This document shows, one piece after another, positions 15,301 through 30,300 of a stretch of 64,000 bases of DNA. Where the stretch lies: assembly GCA_035582835.1 (NCBI GenBank), contig JAYKAV010003110.1:1631794-1695793 (forward strand). Direction: 5' to 3'. Under the pieces are notes generated by a model. The model was not told the origin of the DNA. It was given only the letters and a program-made list of their open reading frames with translations, and did not search any database. The first letter of the stretch is position 1. Each line of letters begins with the position of its first letter. Both the position numbers and the translations under genes were made by a program. The DNA is from Phoebastria nigripes. Lineage: Eukaryota; Chordata; Aves; Procellariiformes; Diomedeidae.

Positions 15301-18300
15301 CTCTAATAATAACAGTAACATGGGAAAGCACAATGCTTAGCACAATAAAGTTTCACTCCTGTCTAGGATCTCAAGAAACCAGCATAAAACACAAAACACT
15401 ACTATTGTTTCTTATATGCCTTTTGTAATCGAGGAATTAATCTAATTTGTAGCAACAAAATTTAGCTTTCCATATCCTAGTTTTACCTTGCTGCTGCTGC
15501 CTCTCGTTCTTTGCGATGCTGTTCTGCCTTTAATTCTCTGAACTCCTGTTTTGCCTGTCGTAACACATCAACTGAGTCCTCAATGAAATCTCGAGTGGAG
15601 ACGAGAGTCAAAAGTTTCCCACAGAGGGCATGAAGGATCTTCATCTTTTCTCCTAATAAAATTCAGACCAATGTTTATATTTCATTATACAACTGATAAA
15701 TAAGCCTTACTCTTACACACTCCAGACTGAAGATTGGTTCTCACTCAAGAAAAAGTCAACAATCAAACANTTCTAGTGCACCAGCTGCACTTGCAAAGAG
15801 GCATTTCCTGAAATATCTGCTTTGTTCAGAGATGACAGCCTTTATTTTTAATTTATTAACTTTTAGCACCGAAAGAAGAACTAAAATGCAATGTTATCTT
15901 CAAAACGGAGATAAAGGAACAGCAGATAGTAATTTTTTCTCTATTTCCAAATAACAAACAAAAGACCCAAACCAGAACAGCAATAAAAAGCAGAGGCTGA
16001 ATCAAACACTCAGATGCTTCTCCCAGAGAGATCCCCTTCTGCAAGTAAAACTAACATTTTTTTAAATGGGATTTAAAAAAACTACTCAGAAGTAATGAGA
16101 CTGCCTAGCTCTGCAATCTCTGATCTGGTGGGACCTGCTTGTGGGGGCCGGAGCATAGCGGGTGGGTGTTGGTCTAAGTGACCTCCAGAGGTCCTTTCCA
16201 ACCTAAATTGTTCTACAATACAGTAAATTTTGACCATTATTGATCTGAAGCAGTTACAAAACTGATCACTTGATGAGCAATCTAATCATCTCTAACATTT
16301 ATTGTCTTTTATTACCTGGCAACAAATCATACACTGAGGTACTTGAAAGTTTCTTCAAGAGACCAGGATTACTTAATCTCAGCTCCATGCAAGCATCATC
16401 AGTAGCATCAAACCCTCCTCGTTTCTGGTAACGGTATTTTGCATTGGCTGATGTTACATCAGCACCTGACGCTAGAATGTGAAGTCTGAGAATCTCAGAA
16501 AGAGTGCAGCTATCAAGATCCAAGTTTTTCAAATTGCAGCCTACAGTTGAGAAGAATGAACAGTTATTTTATATAGACATTTAAATGTATATAAATATAA
16601 AAAATGTGCTTTAAAATACAGAGCAAAATAAGAACAGTAACAAAACAAGAAGTGAAACCCACACATACCCTGATGTAACTGGGGCCATGCAGCTGCCAAA
16701 GTTGCAACTGCAGACAGTGCAGATTTTGTGGGGTCTGCATCTTCATCCAAAGCCTCTGTTAAATCTTTAAGGAAATAAACACTTTATTCTAGTGAAAATT
16801 AAAACTTGTACTGTGGAGGGGAGGAAAGCAAGCCGTTTTTTAACAGTTGCAGACAAAGCAAAAAGAGGGCCGATATTTACAAAAGCATCAATGTATTCAA
16901 AACTCAATTCAACATCCAAATTAAAATTTGCATATCTTTAAATGCAACTAAAAATCCGACTAAAAAGCTAAGGACATGCACCACATGCTATATGCTGTTC
17001 TCCCTACAAATTAGCTGTTAAAGCAACCACAATGCACAAAACATGCACAATGGCAACATAAAAGGCAGCAAAAACAAATCCGTAAACATACTTTAAAGCA
17101 AAAACAAGTAATAATGCAAGAACACCTGTATTTCATTCCCTCAAATGAACTGTTATTTCCTATCATCATTTTCTTTTTAGGAAAGACCATCCAAACCAAT
17201 CACACATTTTGATACTGGTTATCACCATTCACTGTATACTGTTAATCTGTAACTTAGATATAGCCTCACGGTTCTGCACAAATACCATTACTAAGGCATT
17301 ACAAAGAAACCATGTTTCACCAAAACAAGCATCTACACTTAATAAGGAGCATCACACATTAGCAAACTGACCAGGAAAGCAGGGCAGTGAAAGGAAGAAA
17401 CAGCAAAATTCCTGTTTCTTAGACAAAAGTTTCCTTAGCACTTACAGGTATTTCTCCAGAGGGTTGGCAGAATTTTTTCAGTGTTGCATGCTCTTTCAAC
17501 AATTTCACTTTATTCAAGTCCAAATCATTAAGCAGTTACAAAGTCACCAAGCCAATAAAGAGCCACAAATCCAAACTAAGACTACATAAAAAGCAAATCC
17601 ACAACAGTCTTCTGTGATGACTGGTGGTGTTTGAAAACCGTCACCCAGACATTGCAAAATTNACCTCTGCACCTCCCCTCTCGCTGTATCTGTATAACAG
17701 GGTTTGAGAAAGTACTGTACACACCAAAACCCCACACCCATGGTGTTTTCTGTTGCAGAAACACTGCCTGTACAGAATTTAAGTGAGCAAACATGCTGAC
17801 TACTGCTAGTTTAGTTAGTCAGAATTACAAAGCCGAGAACACGTAATTGTTTTACGGGAAAGAAGATGTCTGAACAAGAGTGACAAGAAATGGAAGTTCA
17901 AAGGCAAGTATAAGATAATAGATATAGTGCCCTGCCCACAGCTCTGCTAAACTAGAAGCAAAACAGCAGATTTTTGCAATTGCCAGCCCCATATAGTCAA
18001 ATTAAAATATGAGAGTTACATATGTAATATGTCCTATGAATAATAAAGAATCTAATCAACTGTTCTATGATTACCTGATAATGGAATCCTTGCTTATATT
18101 GCCCAAGCAATGCTCTCAGTAGTTAAAAGATACAGTTTAATTGCTAAATTCAACAGTAATTAAAATACAGTCTAAATTTGTTAACACCGTATCAAATCTG
18201 TAACTTTATTCAATTAACAAGAGCAGCCTGTACTGCTGAAGATAGTGCCCACGTTTTATATAAAGATGTTTTATAGATTGGACATAAACCTTAAGCGTGA

Positions 18301-21300
18301 GAATATGCACAGTCTTCAAAGGGAGAAATTGAAGGAACCTTCCTGTACCTCATGCATCTGCCTTACAGGGGAACCACAGGATTCACTTGACTTCAAACGG
18401 GGAGTGCTGTTACGTTCCTATCTACCTCTAATGAAATAAAGACTAGCAGGAAGGGTCAAAGCTTCTCATTTAACTAGTCAGCAAATTTGGCAGCCCATGA
18501 ACACAGGACATACTGGACAACAGCGGTGTGGCAACAGTTGCCTTCCCTTTCCACCAAGCACTGCAGAAGGCAAAAGAATTGGGAGAAGTCTTAGACCTCA
18601 GATTCAAAACACAGAAGTGCAACAGTAACATCTTAAAATATTTTCAAGGCTCCCAGTCTGATGCTTCTTTCTACCTTTTCAGTTACACCAACACACTGTT
18701 TTGAGAGACCATCACTAGATACTTGATGAGCATAACAAACTAGTCAGATCAGTTCCCTGATCCACAGCAAGGCTTCATAAATAGCTGAGCTGAAAAAAAA
18801 TAAGGGAGAAGCACCTTGCAAGGGCATTAAAAACCAAAATTGTGCAAAGGGGATACAGAGAATACTTTAAGTTTGTATTATGGACAAACCCTTTGCAAAG
18901 CACTCTGTGTAGCATCAGTAAGATCTTACAGGTAGAGCGCTCTGCAGAATGAGGCTTAGAGCATTCACAGACCGTGGACTGAATCACTGAGCTGCCTGAA
19001 CACAGAACAGAAACAGTCTACTAAGGATGAAGGCACAGATACAACGTCCCTGACCAAGTAAATTTGGAACAAAGCCTGCACCCCTTCTGATCAGTGCTTA
19101 GCGTATACCAAATGCCTCTGAAAGCGTGGGCAACTTCAACCTTAGAGTGAAGACCAAAGGCAGAGTGACTGTGAAATCCTTTACTGGAAAAACACAGAGA
19201 CATGGTAGTATCTAGGAGTCGTGGATGCATACTTCTGAGTCTTGAAGGACAATGAATATTGAATTCTCCATTATAGTTGTGCTGGGGAGTTTTAGTTTTT
19301 AATCTTANTAGGTCCAGAATTTTTTTTTATGGCTACAGATAAAGACGTTTGAGAAGATATTAGGAAAATGCCTTGTTTCCTGACCCTCAGGAGAAACATC
19401 TAACAGTGCTGAAGGAAGAGGAGGAAGGTGAAGACAAGGTTCCCTCACCTCCAAAACATAAGCAGTGCTGTTAAAAGCTTATTATGCTTTGCTGGATACA
19501 ATCGTAGTAACAATGAGCTTGCTTTTTCTCTATTCCCCCCCAGACCCCACCCCTCCATGCCTGTTTAAAGCTTTAACTTCAGATAAAAGAGAAAAAACAA
19601 GTCCATTTACATACAATATCCATGCATAATAAGAAAATGTTAAACATAAGAATGCCATAAATCATGCAGTTTAAAGTTAATTCTAGTGGAATTTCAGTTT
19701 TTCAGCAGTAAAATTAAGGATCTGACCTTTGGTCTCAGCATCAGCTATTTGATCTTTGGCCACTTCCTCTTCCTCTTCGGCCATTGCCTGAAAGATGGCA
19801 GTCAGGAAGAAAAACAGCAATTCACATAGTGGGCCTTCAGTGTCATTTCCTACAAGAGCTTCCTCTAAAACTTCTGTGAATAAAGTTTAAGAAGCGTCAC
19901 TTTTGCCGCAAAGTTGGAAAACGATTATGTATTGAAGAATGAAAACATTTTTTTTTTTCCCCCTTCAGGTATTATAATCAAGTTACTTTTCCCTAATTTA
20001 CTGCAAATATTCCTAAGGTGATCCTGTCAGAAAGAGTGCTGACAAAACAACATTATTTTCTTAATATACAAATGCAGGAGTAAAGTACAAGTAGACATTT
20101 TAATAAGTAGATTAACAGCTTCTACATTGAAATTAATTCTGATTTTATAAATACTGCAGAAGTTGACCGTGAAGAGAAAACTGGATTGATATGCACGTGT
20201 AGGCACTGACATATTAAAGCTGCACAGGAAATTCTGTAGCACTGGTACTTGGGTGCACTTAAGATGTTTGGTTGTTTGGTAGGAGAAGGGACACCACAAA
20301 ATTGGGGCACCTTGCCATATAAATGACAACTTGCCTAAAGTCACTCCTTCAGGAAATTCATCTTGAAGATCAAAAAGTTCCCCAAAAGCATATAAAAACT
20401 CCAAAACCATCAGAGCATCACCAAAGATTTCAGGAGGAAGTCTCGTCTTCACTGGCATTGGAACAGGAAGTTCCTGCAATCCAAATGGGACAACTTAATA
20501 TTGAATTTGGTTTCTGCAGAGTACACAAGTGATTAAAAACAGTTTATGATTCTAAGAAGTGTATCTGTTGGGTTTCTTTACATTTTACTGAAAATAGTTC
20601 TGCAAGACATGTAATCAATTATCACGGTAACATCTGTGGTAGTACTAACTTTAAAAACCTAAGACCATGCAACTTGGATATAAATCTTGTGAGATAAAAG
20701 TTTATTCATGTTCATGAAGTTGAATGATTTTGTGTCTTTGTTTAAAGGAACTCAAATCCACTACAAATTAAGAACACTGGCTGTCAAGATTTCTCCTTTA
20801 AACCTGTATTATTTCACAAGAGTTTTGAATTTAAGTTTGCTGGAACTGTCCAGACAAGCAAAAATAAACATATTCTTAAAAAGTTACTCATTATTGCTTG
20901 CAAAGACAAGCAAACAAAAACCCAACACATTCACATAAAAACACACCCATCTAATATTAGGATACGCAAGATCATGTCTAATGACTGAGTGTTCTGGTAT
21001 TTGTGTTTTTGTGTTGGTAAGGCGGTTAGGATAGCTGAAGACATTTTAAAGGGAGCTGATGTAACCATGTAACAAGACCACTTAACAGAGACACCACCTC
21101 CAAATCACAGATGACAGCGTCTAACACTGAGTTTGACTTTCAAATTAGTATCTTGATGTAAATCTTCAAGATTTGTCTTCACTTAATGTTTCTTAGCAGA
21201 GTCAAACAATTTCCAGGAGGATGGCTCCTTTCCACAAAGGTTGACAAACATTAACGAGAAGAATGCCAAATACTATGCTTTCAGAAGAACACAGTAAGAT

Positions 21301-24300
21301 ATTTTACACGTTTCCCGAGAGGGGAATTTTTTGAAAAGCAGCCTATGGGTGGATCTTTCTTCTTGCTTCCTCACCTAAACTCATCTTTATTCATATTCTT
21401 GTTCATTTTCACTGTAGTGATGATACTACTTTCCCACCCCTCCCTTTTTCTTTTTCAACTGAAACATAGCAGCACTGTTTTGCACAGCTTCCTCTCGTTT
21501 TGACAATGCTCTTCCTTTTCTTCAGTTTCTTTTCCCTTTCTATACACAGCTAAGTTTTCACTCTCATCTTCAAGGGCCTATACAGCTCTCCTTGCAAATA
21601 AATTCAATTCTCATACTCCTCCCAACCAGTGCTATCACTTCAATCAATTCTCATATTCCTCCCAACCAGTGCTATCACTTCAATCAATTTAACATTATTT
21701 CCACTTGTCCTCTTCGCACTTCTTTCCTGTTTCCCTGTGTATCTAAATAAACCCGTCCTTGTGTTTCTGACACTTTTGCCTCCTTTCGTTATCCTCTGCC
21801 AAAATTAATCATAATAAAGTGTACATAAATGTATAACACTAGACAATCTTCCATTATGTACAGCCACACTATATTCTTGTTTAGAACATTAAGTTCTTTG
21901 GGAGGTAAATTCTTGTTACTTTCTATAGGTTTCCAGGATCATCCAGAAAGATGCTTGTTAAGCAAGGATACTGATAGAGTTTAAATCAAAAGAATGCCAC
22001 AGGGAGTGACAAGTTAATGTCCTTTCTACCTTTTACAGCCAAAAATTTGGTTTCTTCATTACTCAAATCTTTTAAGTAACTCAGGTTTATTCTAGGTGAG
22101 CTCATGTTGTATATTTTAACAGAAAAGTCAGGCATACTCAATACCCTCCACTCAGTAAGATCAGCNCTTTAAAAATACATCTGTTCCACATTAAGACTGA
22201 GAACAGCCTGTAAAGTTTTTCTGGAGGATGAAAATGCAGATGCAGACGACCCTATTAGCATCACCACTGGGAAACACTAAATGACTGCAGGTGATTCACA
22301 ATCCCTAGCGTTCGGATCAGGTCTAGATCTGCCTCTGCATTAGGGAATCTAGCTTGGGGACCCTGTAAAGTACGAGCTTGAGCTATTCCAAATTCAGTCA
22401 TACCTTAAGATCATCACACTCCATATCTTCTCTAGGCTTACTCCACTGTTTCAGGTATTCCACATATTTCCTTTTTTCTTCACGCAGCTTCTCTCTTTCC
22501 TGAAAGAAAGAGTCACAATTGTATATAAAATATGGTCAGATCGCCCTATTATAGTTTCTAGAACTGCACCACTTACTATTTCAATCACACTGAAAAATAA
22601 AACTAAAACATATTTAATTAGAATGAAATAATCAAATAATTTTTATTTTGTATAAGATATTGGCAAAAATGTTTAGAAGTAAACTGTGGTAATACTTTGT
22701 TGGATTAGACATGGGGTTTTGTTGGGATTTTTTTTGTTTGGTTGGGTTTTTTTGTCATTGTGGGATTTTTTGGTGTTTGTTTGTTTTGGGTTTGTTTGTT
22801 TGTTTGCGTGGGGGTTTGTTTTGTTTTGTGTCGTTCCCCCCCCCCCCTTCCCCCAAATGGAAGTGGTTGAGGAAAAAATACGTAAAATTAAGAGTATTTA
22901 TGAAAGTTGCCACAAAAAAAGACCATCAAAATAGATAGTGGATGTGGTAAAATATAGTGAAATAAATAATTTCTTCATATTCAAAGTGATAAAAAGTTAT
23001 TTAGCAATTTCCATCCAAAGAGAGACTACAAGGAAACCCACAACCATTTAATATGCTGTGAATCTGATGCAGTACAGTGTCTTTAACATTTAAGAAGACA
23101 ACCATCAAATCAAATACTGTCATGCATTATTGGCAAAAAAAAAAAAACCCAAAACCACCACATTACTTCAGAAGGAAGTTCAAAGTGAATTTTTTGTGAA
23201 CTAAAATTATAATATAGAGAATGTTATCCAGAAATACAAATTCATAATCATATCTTATAACTGCCTATTCTTCTAAAGTGCATTTCTATGAACTGAAAAC
23301 AGTTAATGGAAAATAACTTGAGGCAGATAGCAACTAAGTAAACTAAAAAGCCATTATACTGTTCCTATATGAAACACATATACTGCAAATGCATTACTTT
23401 TTCCTTTTCTATTTTGAGTCTCTCTTTCTCTTCTTTCTTCTTCATCCTTTCTTCTTCCACAATCTTCTTTAATTCTTCTCTCTTTTTTTCCTTATCTTCT
23501 TTCTCCTTTTTCTTAGCTTCTATAGCATTTGCCTTCTCTCGTTTTAATTTAGCTTTTTCAAAAGCTACAGAGGAAAAAAAACCAAACAAACCAAAGATTT
23601 TTTCTTTTATAAAATGTTAATTTTATTTAACTGTGCTAAATAGACTGATCTTTTTATAATTACCATATGAAAAAGATATTGTTATGAAGACTGAATTGTT
23701 TCTATGCCAACCAGAAATTCAATCACTTGAAAGTTCTTTAGAGAATCAGAATTTTAAGCCTAAGTATTATACATGTTTTATAAGGTTGTCATCACTGTAA
23801 TAAAGTCAAATTTCTCTGTTTTTATGAGTATAGAGAAGTTTATTACTTGTTTATTGGTTTCTATCAAGTGACATATAAAGATGAGAACTGATTCCAACTG
23901 CATATAATTAAGCAACATATTTAGTAATGACTGCTTAATAAAAGCATGTCACAACTAGGTGTGGCATATAACCATGAAATATTTGTGATAGTAAAAACCT
24001 TAATAAGTGATCTTTAAATCTTTAATTATTACTGAATTACTGAAGAGTCAATACATTTGAAACCTACTTAGTATTTCAGTGGGTTTTGTGCAAGTTTTAC
24101 TTCTGTTATACAGTTTAAGCTGAACTTTAATTGGTAATAAATGTTATTGCCTGAGGAGATCCAAATTTCTTTGTGGTTGTCTGCAGAAGAACAGCAGGAT
24201 ACAAATTGCCACTTTCTGTGGACAGACAATGTCTGTCAACCCACACACACGCTAACAAATAAAAGGGGGTCAGGGGGCTTACCATTTTAATTGAATAAAC

Positions 24301-27300
24301 ATGAAAGCCAGAATCACAAGTGAAGAAAAAGAAGAGAGATCCTTACTTCTACCACCAAGTGGATGGTACTCAAAAAAAGATTTTGATTACATTTTCCTAT
24401 AAAATTCTGAAAATGGGCTAGANTGCTTTTACAGATAGCTACTACACATACCAGCAATGGCTCTCACCCAGCAAACAAAAGCAGTGAAGCTGATACCCCA
24501 TAGTCTTCTACATACCAAGAAGGTTGATTTTTCAAGGTACTTGGTATTTTGCTACCTTTTCACATCATTAGTAAAGTACTATAGCAGCTCTTTATAAGAG
24601 GCTTTATGAATGTCAGTAATTGCCATTCCAATTAAACGTTATTTACAGGTAAAATGTTTAGATTAATATTTGATTACATTAATGTAGTATATTTGAAAGT
24701 GTACTTTTAAGCTTCTTATATGGATGGGATCATACTTTTCAAACAACCGGTATAACATGTTGCTGGTTTCAAATTAAAGAACCACATCTTTTTAAAAAAA
24801 AAAAAAAGTTTATAATCATGGGCCAACATTGGGCCAAAAAATGAACACACAAAACAAGCGTGACACCACAGTGTGGGGTTTTTTTTTTTTATTATTATTA
24901 TTACTTATTTGATGCATTCATCATCATTTTGTGTCCTCAACAAAGAACAGAAAGTATTTACAAAGTCTGAATACCAACATGCTGTGACAGCTTTCTAGTA
25001 AAGTGGCAGAAAATACAAAGAATACATTTGGATCTCCATGTTATACAACTTATTTCAAGGCTGATTGCTCTTTCATTGTTTGAAACTGTATGTTTCAAGG
25101 GCATTGGGTTTTGGGGTGCAACAGGATAAAACAAAAATAAAATTAAGCCAGAATGTGTCTTAACTAGCTTTCTAGAAGCTGTAGTTAACACCACACAAGA
25201 AAGGAAGCAGTTTTGATGTTGATCAGCAATTACCTTGTTCTGTGCTATCATTTCCAGCACATAAACAAATAGATGCTAGTTGTGCAAGAGTGGACACAAG
25301 TTTAGTGAAGGCCATTAAACCTTAGCGTCCCCATCTCCTACGAAGAAAAGGCCCTGAGCAGCCTCAGACAACTCTGCAGCTATTTAAGCAGATGTTGGAC
25401 TAGATGATTTCCAGACGTTCCTGCCATCCTAAAACATTCTATGATAATGGAAACGAGAGGTAGAAACCAGAAGTTCACTGAAATATTTACACAGATGAAA
25501 GCCTTTCCTTAGGAAGGACATCAGTGCTTACAATCCAGAAGAACATCTCCTTGTCTGAGCTTTGTCTCCTCAAGAAGACACACCAGTTTACCTAGTTAAA
25601 CCCATACAAAAGGAATGTGGGTCCCCTTACTTCATTTGAAATCAAGTTTAAATAGATCAGAAACAGGTTAAAACTAAGCTAAAATAAATCAATCAGTCTG
25701 AAATAAAAATCTCTTAAGTGATTTGTGCTCTTTTAATTAGAAAAATTTGTAAACTTACTGTAAGTAATCTTGCAGAACATTTAGACTTACCTTAAATATC
25801 TATGCACAGACATCTTCAGAAAGACTCAAGATTTCCTTAAGGATTATTACAGGTTTAGAAAGCATTGCAGTTCTTAAATTTTGAGGTAGTTTTTCCATTT
25901 ACGGATTTTACTCATACAACAGATTGATTTGTGTCAAATGTTCCTGTTTTGATATACCTTCAGCTGGTTAAATTTATACATGACTTCAGAATCCAAACTT
26001 CTGCAAAAATTTATTTTGCTCTTTATTTATCTGAGATAGAAATCAACACAGCTGGACTGCAAGCTTCCTACAATTCCCCAGTTTAGTAAAATAAAAATAA
26101 ATAAATAAATAATCCAGGAAACAACCATTCTAACCACTGAAAGGAGCACTTTGCAATAGTGCTGTGGCAGTGCACTCTTACTACATTTTCCCTTTGAAAG
26201 GTACAACCCCAAAAATACTCTAATTATGGCCTGCTCTCAGACCTGCAAAAACTGGTTCTACTAGTCATAGGACTAAACCTCAACTTACCCATGGCCTGCA
26301 TATCTTCTTTTTGCTTCTGGAACCTTGTCTTTTCCCTTGCTACTTTACTTTTGTTTCCTTGGGTATTTTGTTTAGCAGTAATCTCGTCCTCCTGATAGAG
26401 AATTCGGAGGGGGAGTGGAAAAAAAGAACATAATATCTACAGTGAAATGACCAGCAACAGATATTCCTGATTTTTCAACAGTTCTCTAAAACAAGAATAA
26501 AAACAGCCTGTAAGAGTTTCTCACAAACATACCAAGTACTCAGAGATCCTGCCTCATAATTGGGGGGTGGGGTGGGGGTGGGAAGGAGTCCAAAATTTTT
26601 TCTTCCAGCTTTCTTTTTAAATAAAGTAGTTTAGAGCACTAAGCTTTGCTGTGTTTAAATACAGGCAAGTAAAATAACTGTATCTGAGGGCAAGTGATAT
26701 AACTGTATCTATGAGTACAAATTAAAGTTTTTTAGCAAGTTATTTATTAATCATTCCCAGGAGGGACAAGTACTCTGTGCGCCTTCACAACACACTGAAA
26801 AGCTAGTTTCTTGGTGAGATCACAGAAATAAGAAAGATAAAAATAAGAAGATAACATATCAAGTATGGTCCCTTTTACCAGCTTAACTATAAAGCAATCT
26901 ACTTTAATAGCAATTATGTAATATATCCCAATTCATCCTCAAAGAAAAAAAAAAGCACGTCAACCTTACATTCCAACTGTTCTGAAAGTTCAGAGAAAAT
27001 GGAAGAACTTAAGACCTCGCTGATGTGTCTTCATCTGGAATTAAAAATGTTATTACTTACAAGACTAGTAGATGCCCTCTTTGGAGGTCTCCCTCGCCGT
27101 CTGCTTGCAGGACTGAAGATAAATGTGGGTGGGTCATCAGGAAAGAAGTAGGAGAAATTTTGTTCTGCTAGATTATATTTTGCAATTGATGTTGCCTTAG
27201 TAAGAAAGATGAAAACAGATATTCATTGTGAAATTCTTACCTTTTCATAAATATAAGCTAATTAATGAATCATTAATTCACAAAAAAAGACAATAAAAGT

Positions 27301-30300
27301 AACTAGATTCACAACTGGTTAGCTTAGGATAAGAAATAAAACTCTGAAATAATATAACTGTAGAGTTAATCCACCAAGTAGAAAATAATGTAAGCAGCAC
27401 ACATTTGAAAATAGAATTTGGCCTCATTTGTAAGATTTTATTTCTTCAGATGCGTTTTAGCAAACACAGCTGGACACAGTCTTCCTAGCAAGTTACTGAA
27501 ATGTGTTGAGAATGACTTTTGACAGAGAAAGCTGGAAAATTAATTTACTGAAGAGTCACATAATTCTCTATCATACTTAAACATTTCTGGAAGAGGAGAA
27601 AATTTTTGACTCCTCTCATTCTGAATTGTCAAAGTTTCTTTTCAAGTCTGCTTTCTCAACCTGGTGACGTCAGGAAGTCTGCCCTTATCAAGTGATATGG
27701 ATCAGAATACAAAGGAGACACTCCAAATAGGACATGTTCACGTAACTGCTGAAATGCAAGACAATCAGCAAGGGAACAAGGAGACACTCCACAAAAAGCT
27801 CAGACAAAGAGAAGCTGACAAATGCACATATATACAGAATACAAAATTTTCCTGAGGCACCAGAAAGCATCACTAATAGATCACTAGACCCAGCACACTG
27901 TATCACATCAAGGACAACATGATCGCTAACAAGCCCAAGGAAGGGGGTGGTTTACCCCTTCCAGCTCTATTTTCTTCTATTTCCATTTCTTTAAAAGAGA
28001 CAGACTTTAAAGTTACAAACTTATTTAGAAATTAGTTGCCTTTGTTATTTTCCACAACTTTCAGAGGCAAGACTCTCATTGATGCTCTCATCTCAGAGCT
28101 CTCCTGTGCAGAATGAGCAGTTACACAGCTGTATGAGGATTCCTCTTAAACACACACACAAAATACAAGATGTAATAAACAAACATGCTACTTTCTAAAA
28201 ACGAGATGAAGATAAGAAGGATTTCGGGGTCAAGGCTGCAATATGCAGTGAAAGAGTCCAGGATCTCCTGTGGCACAGCAAGCACAGCAAGGGAAATTGC
28301 TGCCTATTTGGTAAGCATGGAAAAAGCCGCTCAATTCCTTAAGCACAAGGAAACAGAAATTCTCAGAGTCATCCTGCGCAGACTAAGATGTGAACTTTAG
28401 TCTGAACTTGTACCAAGTATCACCATATCTCTACATAAGATGGCAAAGATATGCATCTTAACATCTTCAACACCTAAGGCCTCATCAAAAGCCCATTCCA
28501 GCCACCTAAACTCTTCAATACTTCTGTCTCTCTGAAGAACTGGAGACTGAATTCAATTTACAATAAAGTATTTTCCAGCTAAAAGCGTTACAACAGAATA
28601 ATATTAGCTTGCTGTACCAAAACAGAAATAGTTAATTTTTATTTGACTTAGAAATACCAGCTGCATACCTTGAAGAATGAAAACAACTCACATGTTAGAC
28701 TAAGCAAAAACGTATTATGTTTTAATAAATAACATTTTTCTAGGTAAAAGCTCCCATTTTTATTTTGGGGACTTTTCTAAACTGGTAGCTAAAGAAATTA
28801 GAGAATTAAATTCTGCTTCATGTACAGAAAAACTACCATCTTGTTTACAAGCAAAAGTTAACAAAAACCTGTTTTTACAGAAAAAGTTGCAGTATTCGTC
28901 TTTTTGTTTTGGAAAAGTCAAATACTAACTCAATATATTATACTTACAAAAAGCTAAACTTGATGTAGTTTAAAAAAGAAGCTCTGAGCAGCTAGTAGAG
29001 AAGAGCAAAAAAAAAAGACTTAGTAGGGTCAATATTCTATCCCACAAATTATTCCTTCTTATTTACCTTAGTTTTAATGACTCCATCATGTGGTTCACAG
29101 TGTTGTTTCAGAAAAAGTTTAAGTCTATCACGAGAAAAGAGATGTTTCCTCCGGCTGTATTAGGAAAGAAAGGTAGCATTATCAACTTACATCTTTAATT
29201 ATTGTACAGCTGACAATATGTGCAAGAACACATGTAACAGATCATATGATTGACCTTTTTCTCATTTTCTTAATTATAAATTACACCCTTACTATTGTAA
29301 CTAACAGCCCTTCTTTGCAACCCCAATTCAATTAAAAATTTCCTTATGAGTAAAACAAAACCCAAGTAATACTTAAACAGTTGTTTTAGGCATCTGGAAT
29401 CTTNGTTTTGAAGATCCTGGTATGGCCTCTTTTATACACACATACAGACAAACTCCACAGCCTATTCATCCCTCCTAGATCCTCCAAACATTCCTTTCTA
29501 TCACAGTAGCTTTTCAAATCCCCAAATAAAACTGAAGTCCAATTGTTTCAGAAGGGGGTGAAAACAAACAAGCAAACAAGGACAGCAGGAAAGCAGCATT
29601 CACATCTCTCAAACAGGGAGGTAAGGCACAGAAATCTCAAGCCAACAAGTGAGAGGGGTGAATTCACACGCTGTTTGGTCAGGCTGTGGCACTCCTCACT
29701 ACAGGACAGCGTGTGCTCTAAATGCTTCCTGGCATCCCAGGGAACTCGCAGTACTTCATGGGAAGGCGAAAACCAACTACACCAGAGTAGTTAATGAAAA
29801 AACTAATCTCGATTCATGCTGGAACTAAATGACTTGAAAACACTGAAGTTTTTTTTCAAAGTATCCAGTTTATAAAGTTTTGATGCACAATCTACTCTAA
29901 AAAAAGTTTTAACTAAATTCAAGACAAAATTATGTTATTTAAGAAGCAAAAACTCTTTGCAGCTTTCTATTTTAAAGTAGTAAAGCAGTCTGATTGCCAA
30001 TTTCTGCTCCAACATTTCAAACCAATAACGCTACCACACAGAGAGAGCGCTCACAATGTCCATAGTTCATCAATATGGGCTCTCAAACTTTCTTCCACCT
30101 ACTCCATCAGTCATAGCAGTAGGCACAGGTATCTGAAGCAACAGCAGCTCTCATCTGTGTGCCAATGAAAGCACAGAGACTTGTAAGGAGTTGGTATCTG
30201 TGTTAATACTAGTAAAGCTTGGAACCCTTGCTACAGAAAGCCTGTGAAACACAGTGTTTTGTTCCAGTGCCTCTAATTAGTAGTTCTAACATTATTTTTA

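Noticed and set aside
20027..20334. Reading frame that runs on past exon 10 for about 100 codons
   Set aside because: It is intron read-through. The conserved protein continues in exon 11, and the read-through residues have no counterpart in ACF1.
22686..22934. Two overlapping Phe/Gly/Cys-rich frames
   Set aside because: They are a low-complexity product of the T/G-rich tract.
28185..28400. 71-aa plus-strand frame with a plausible amino-acid mix
   Set aside because: It is intronic and antisense, with no recognisable family, no splice context and no sign of a promoter.
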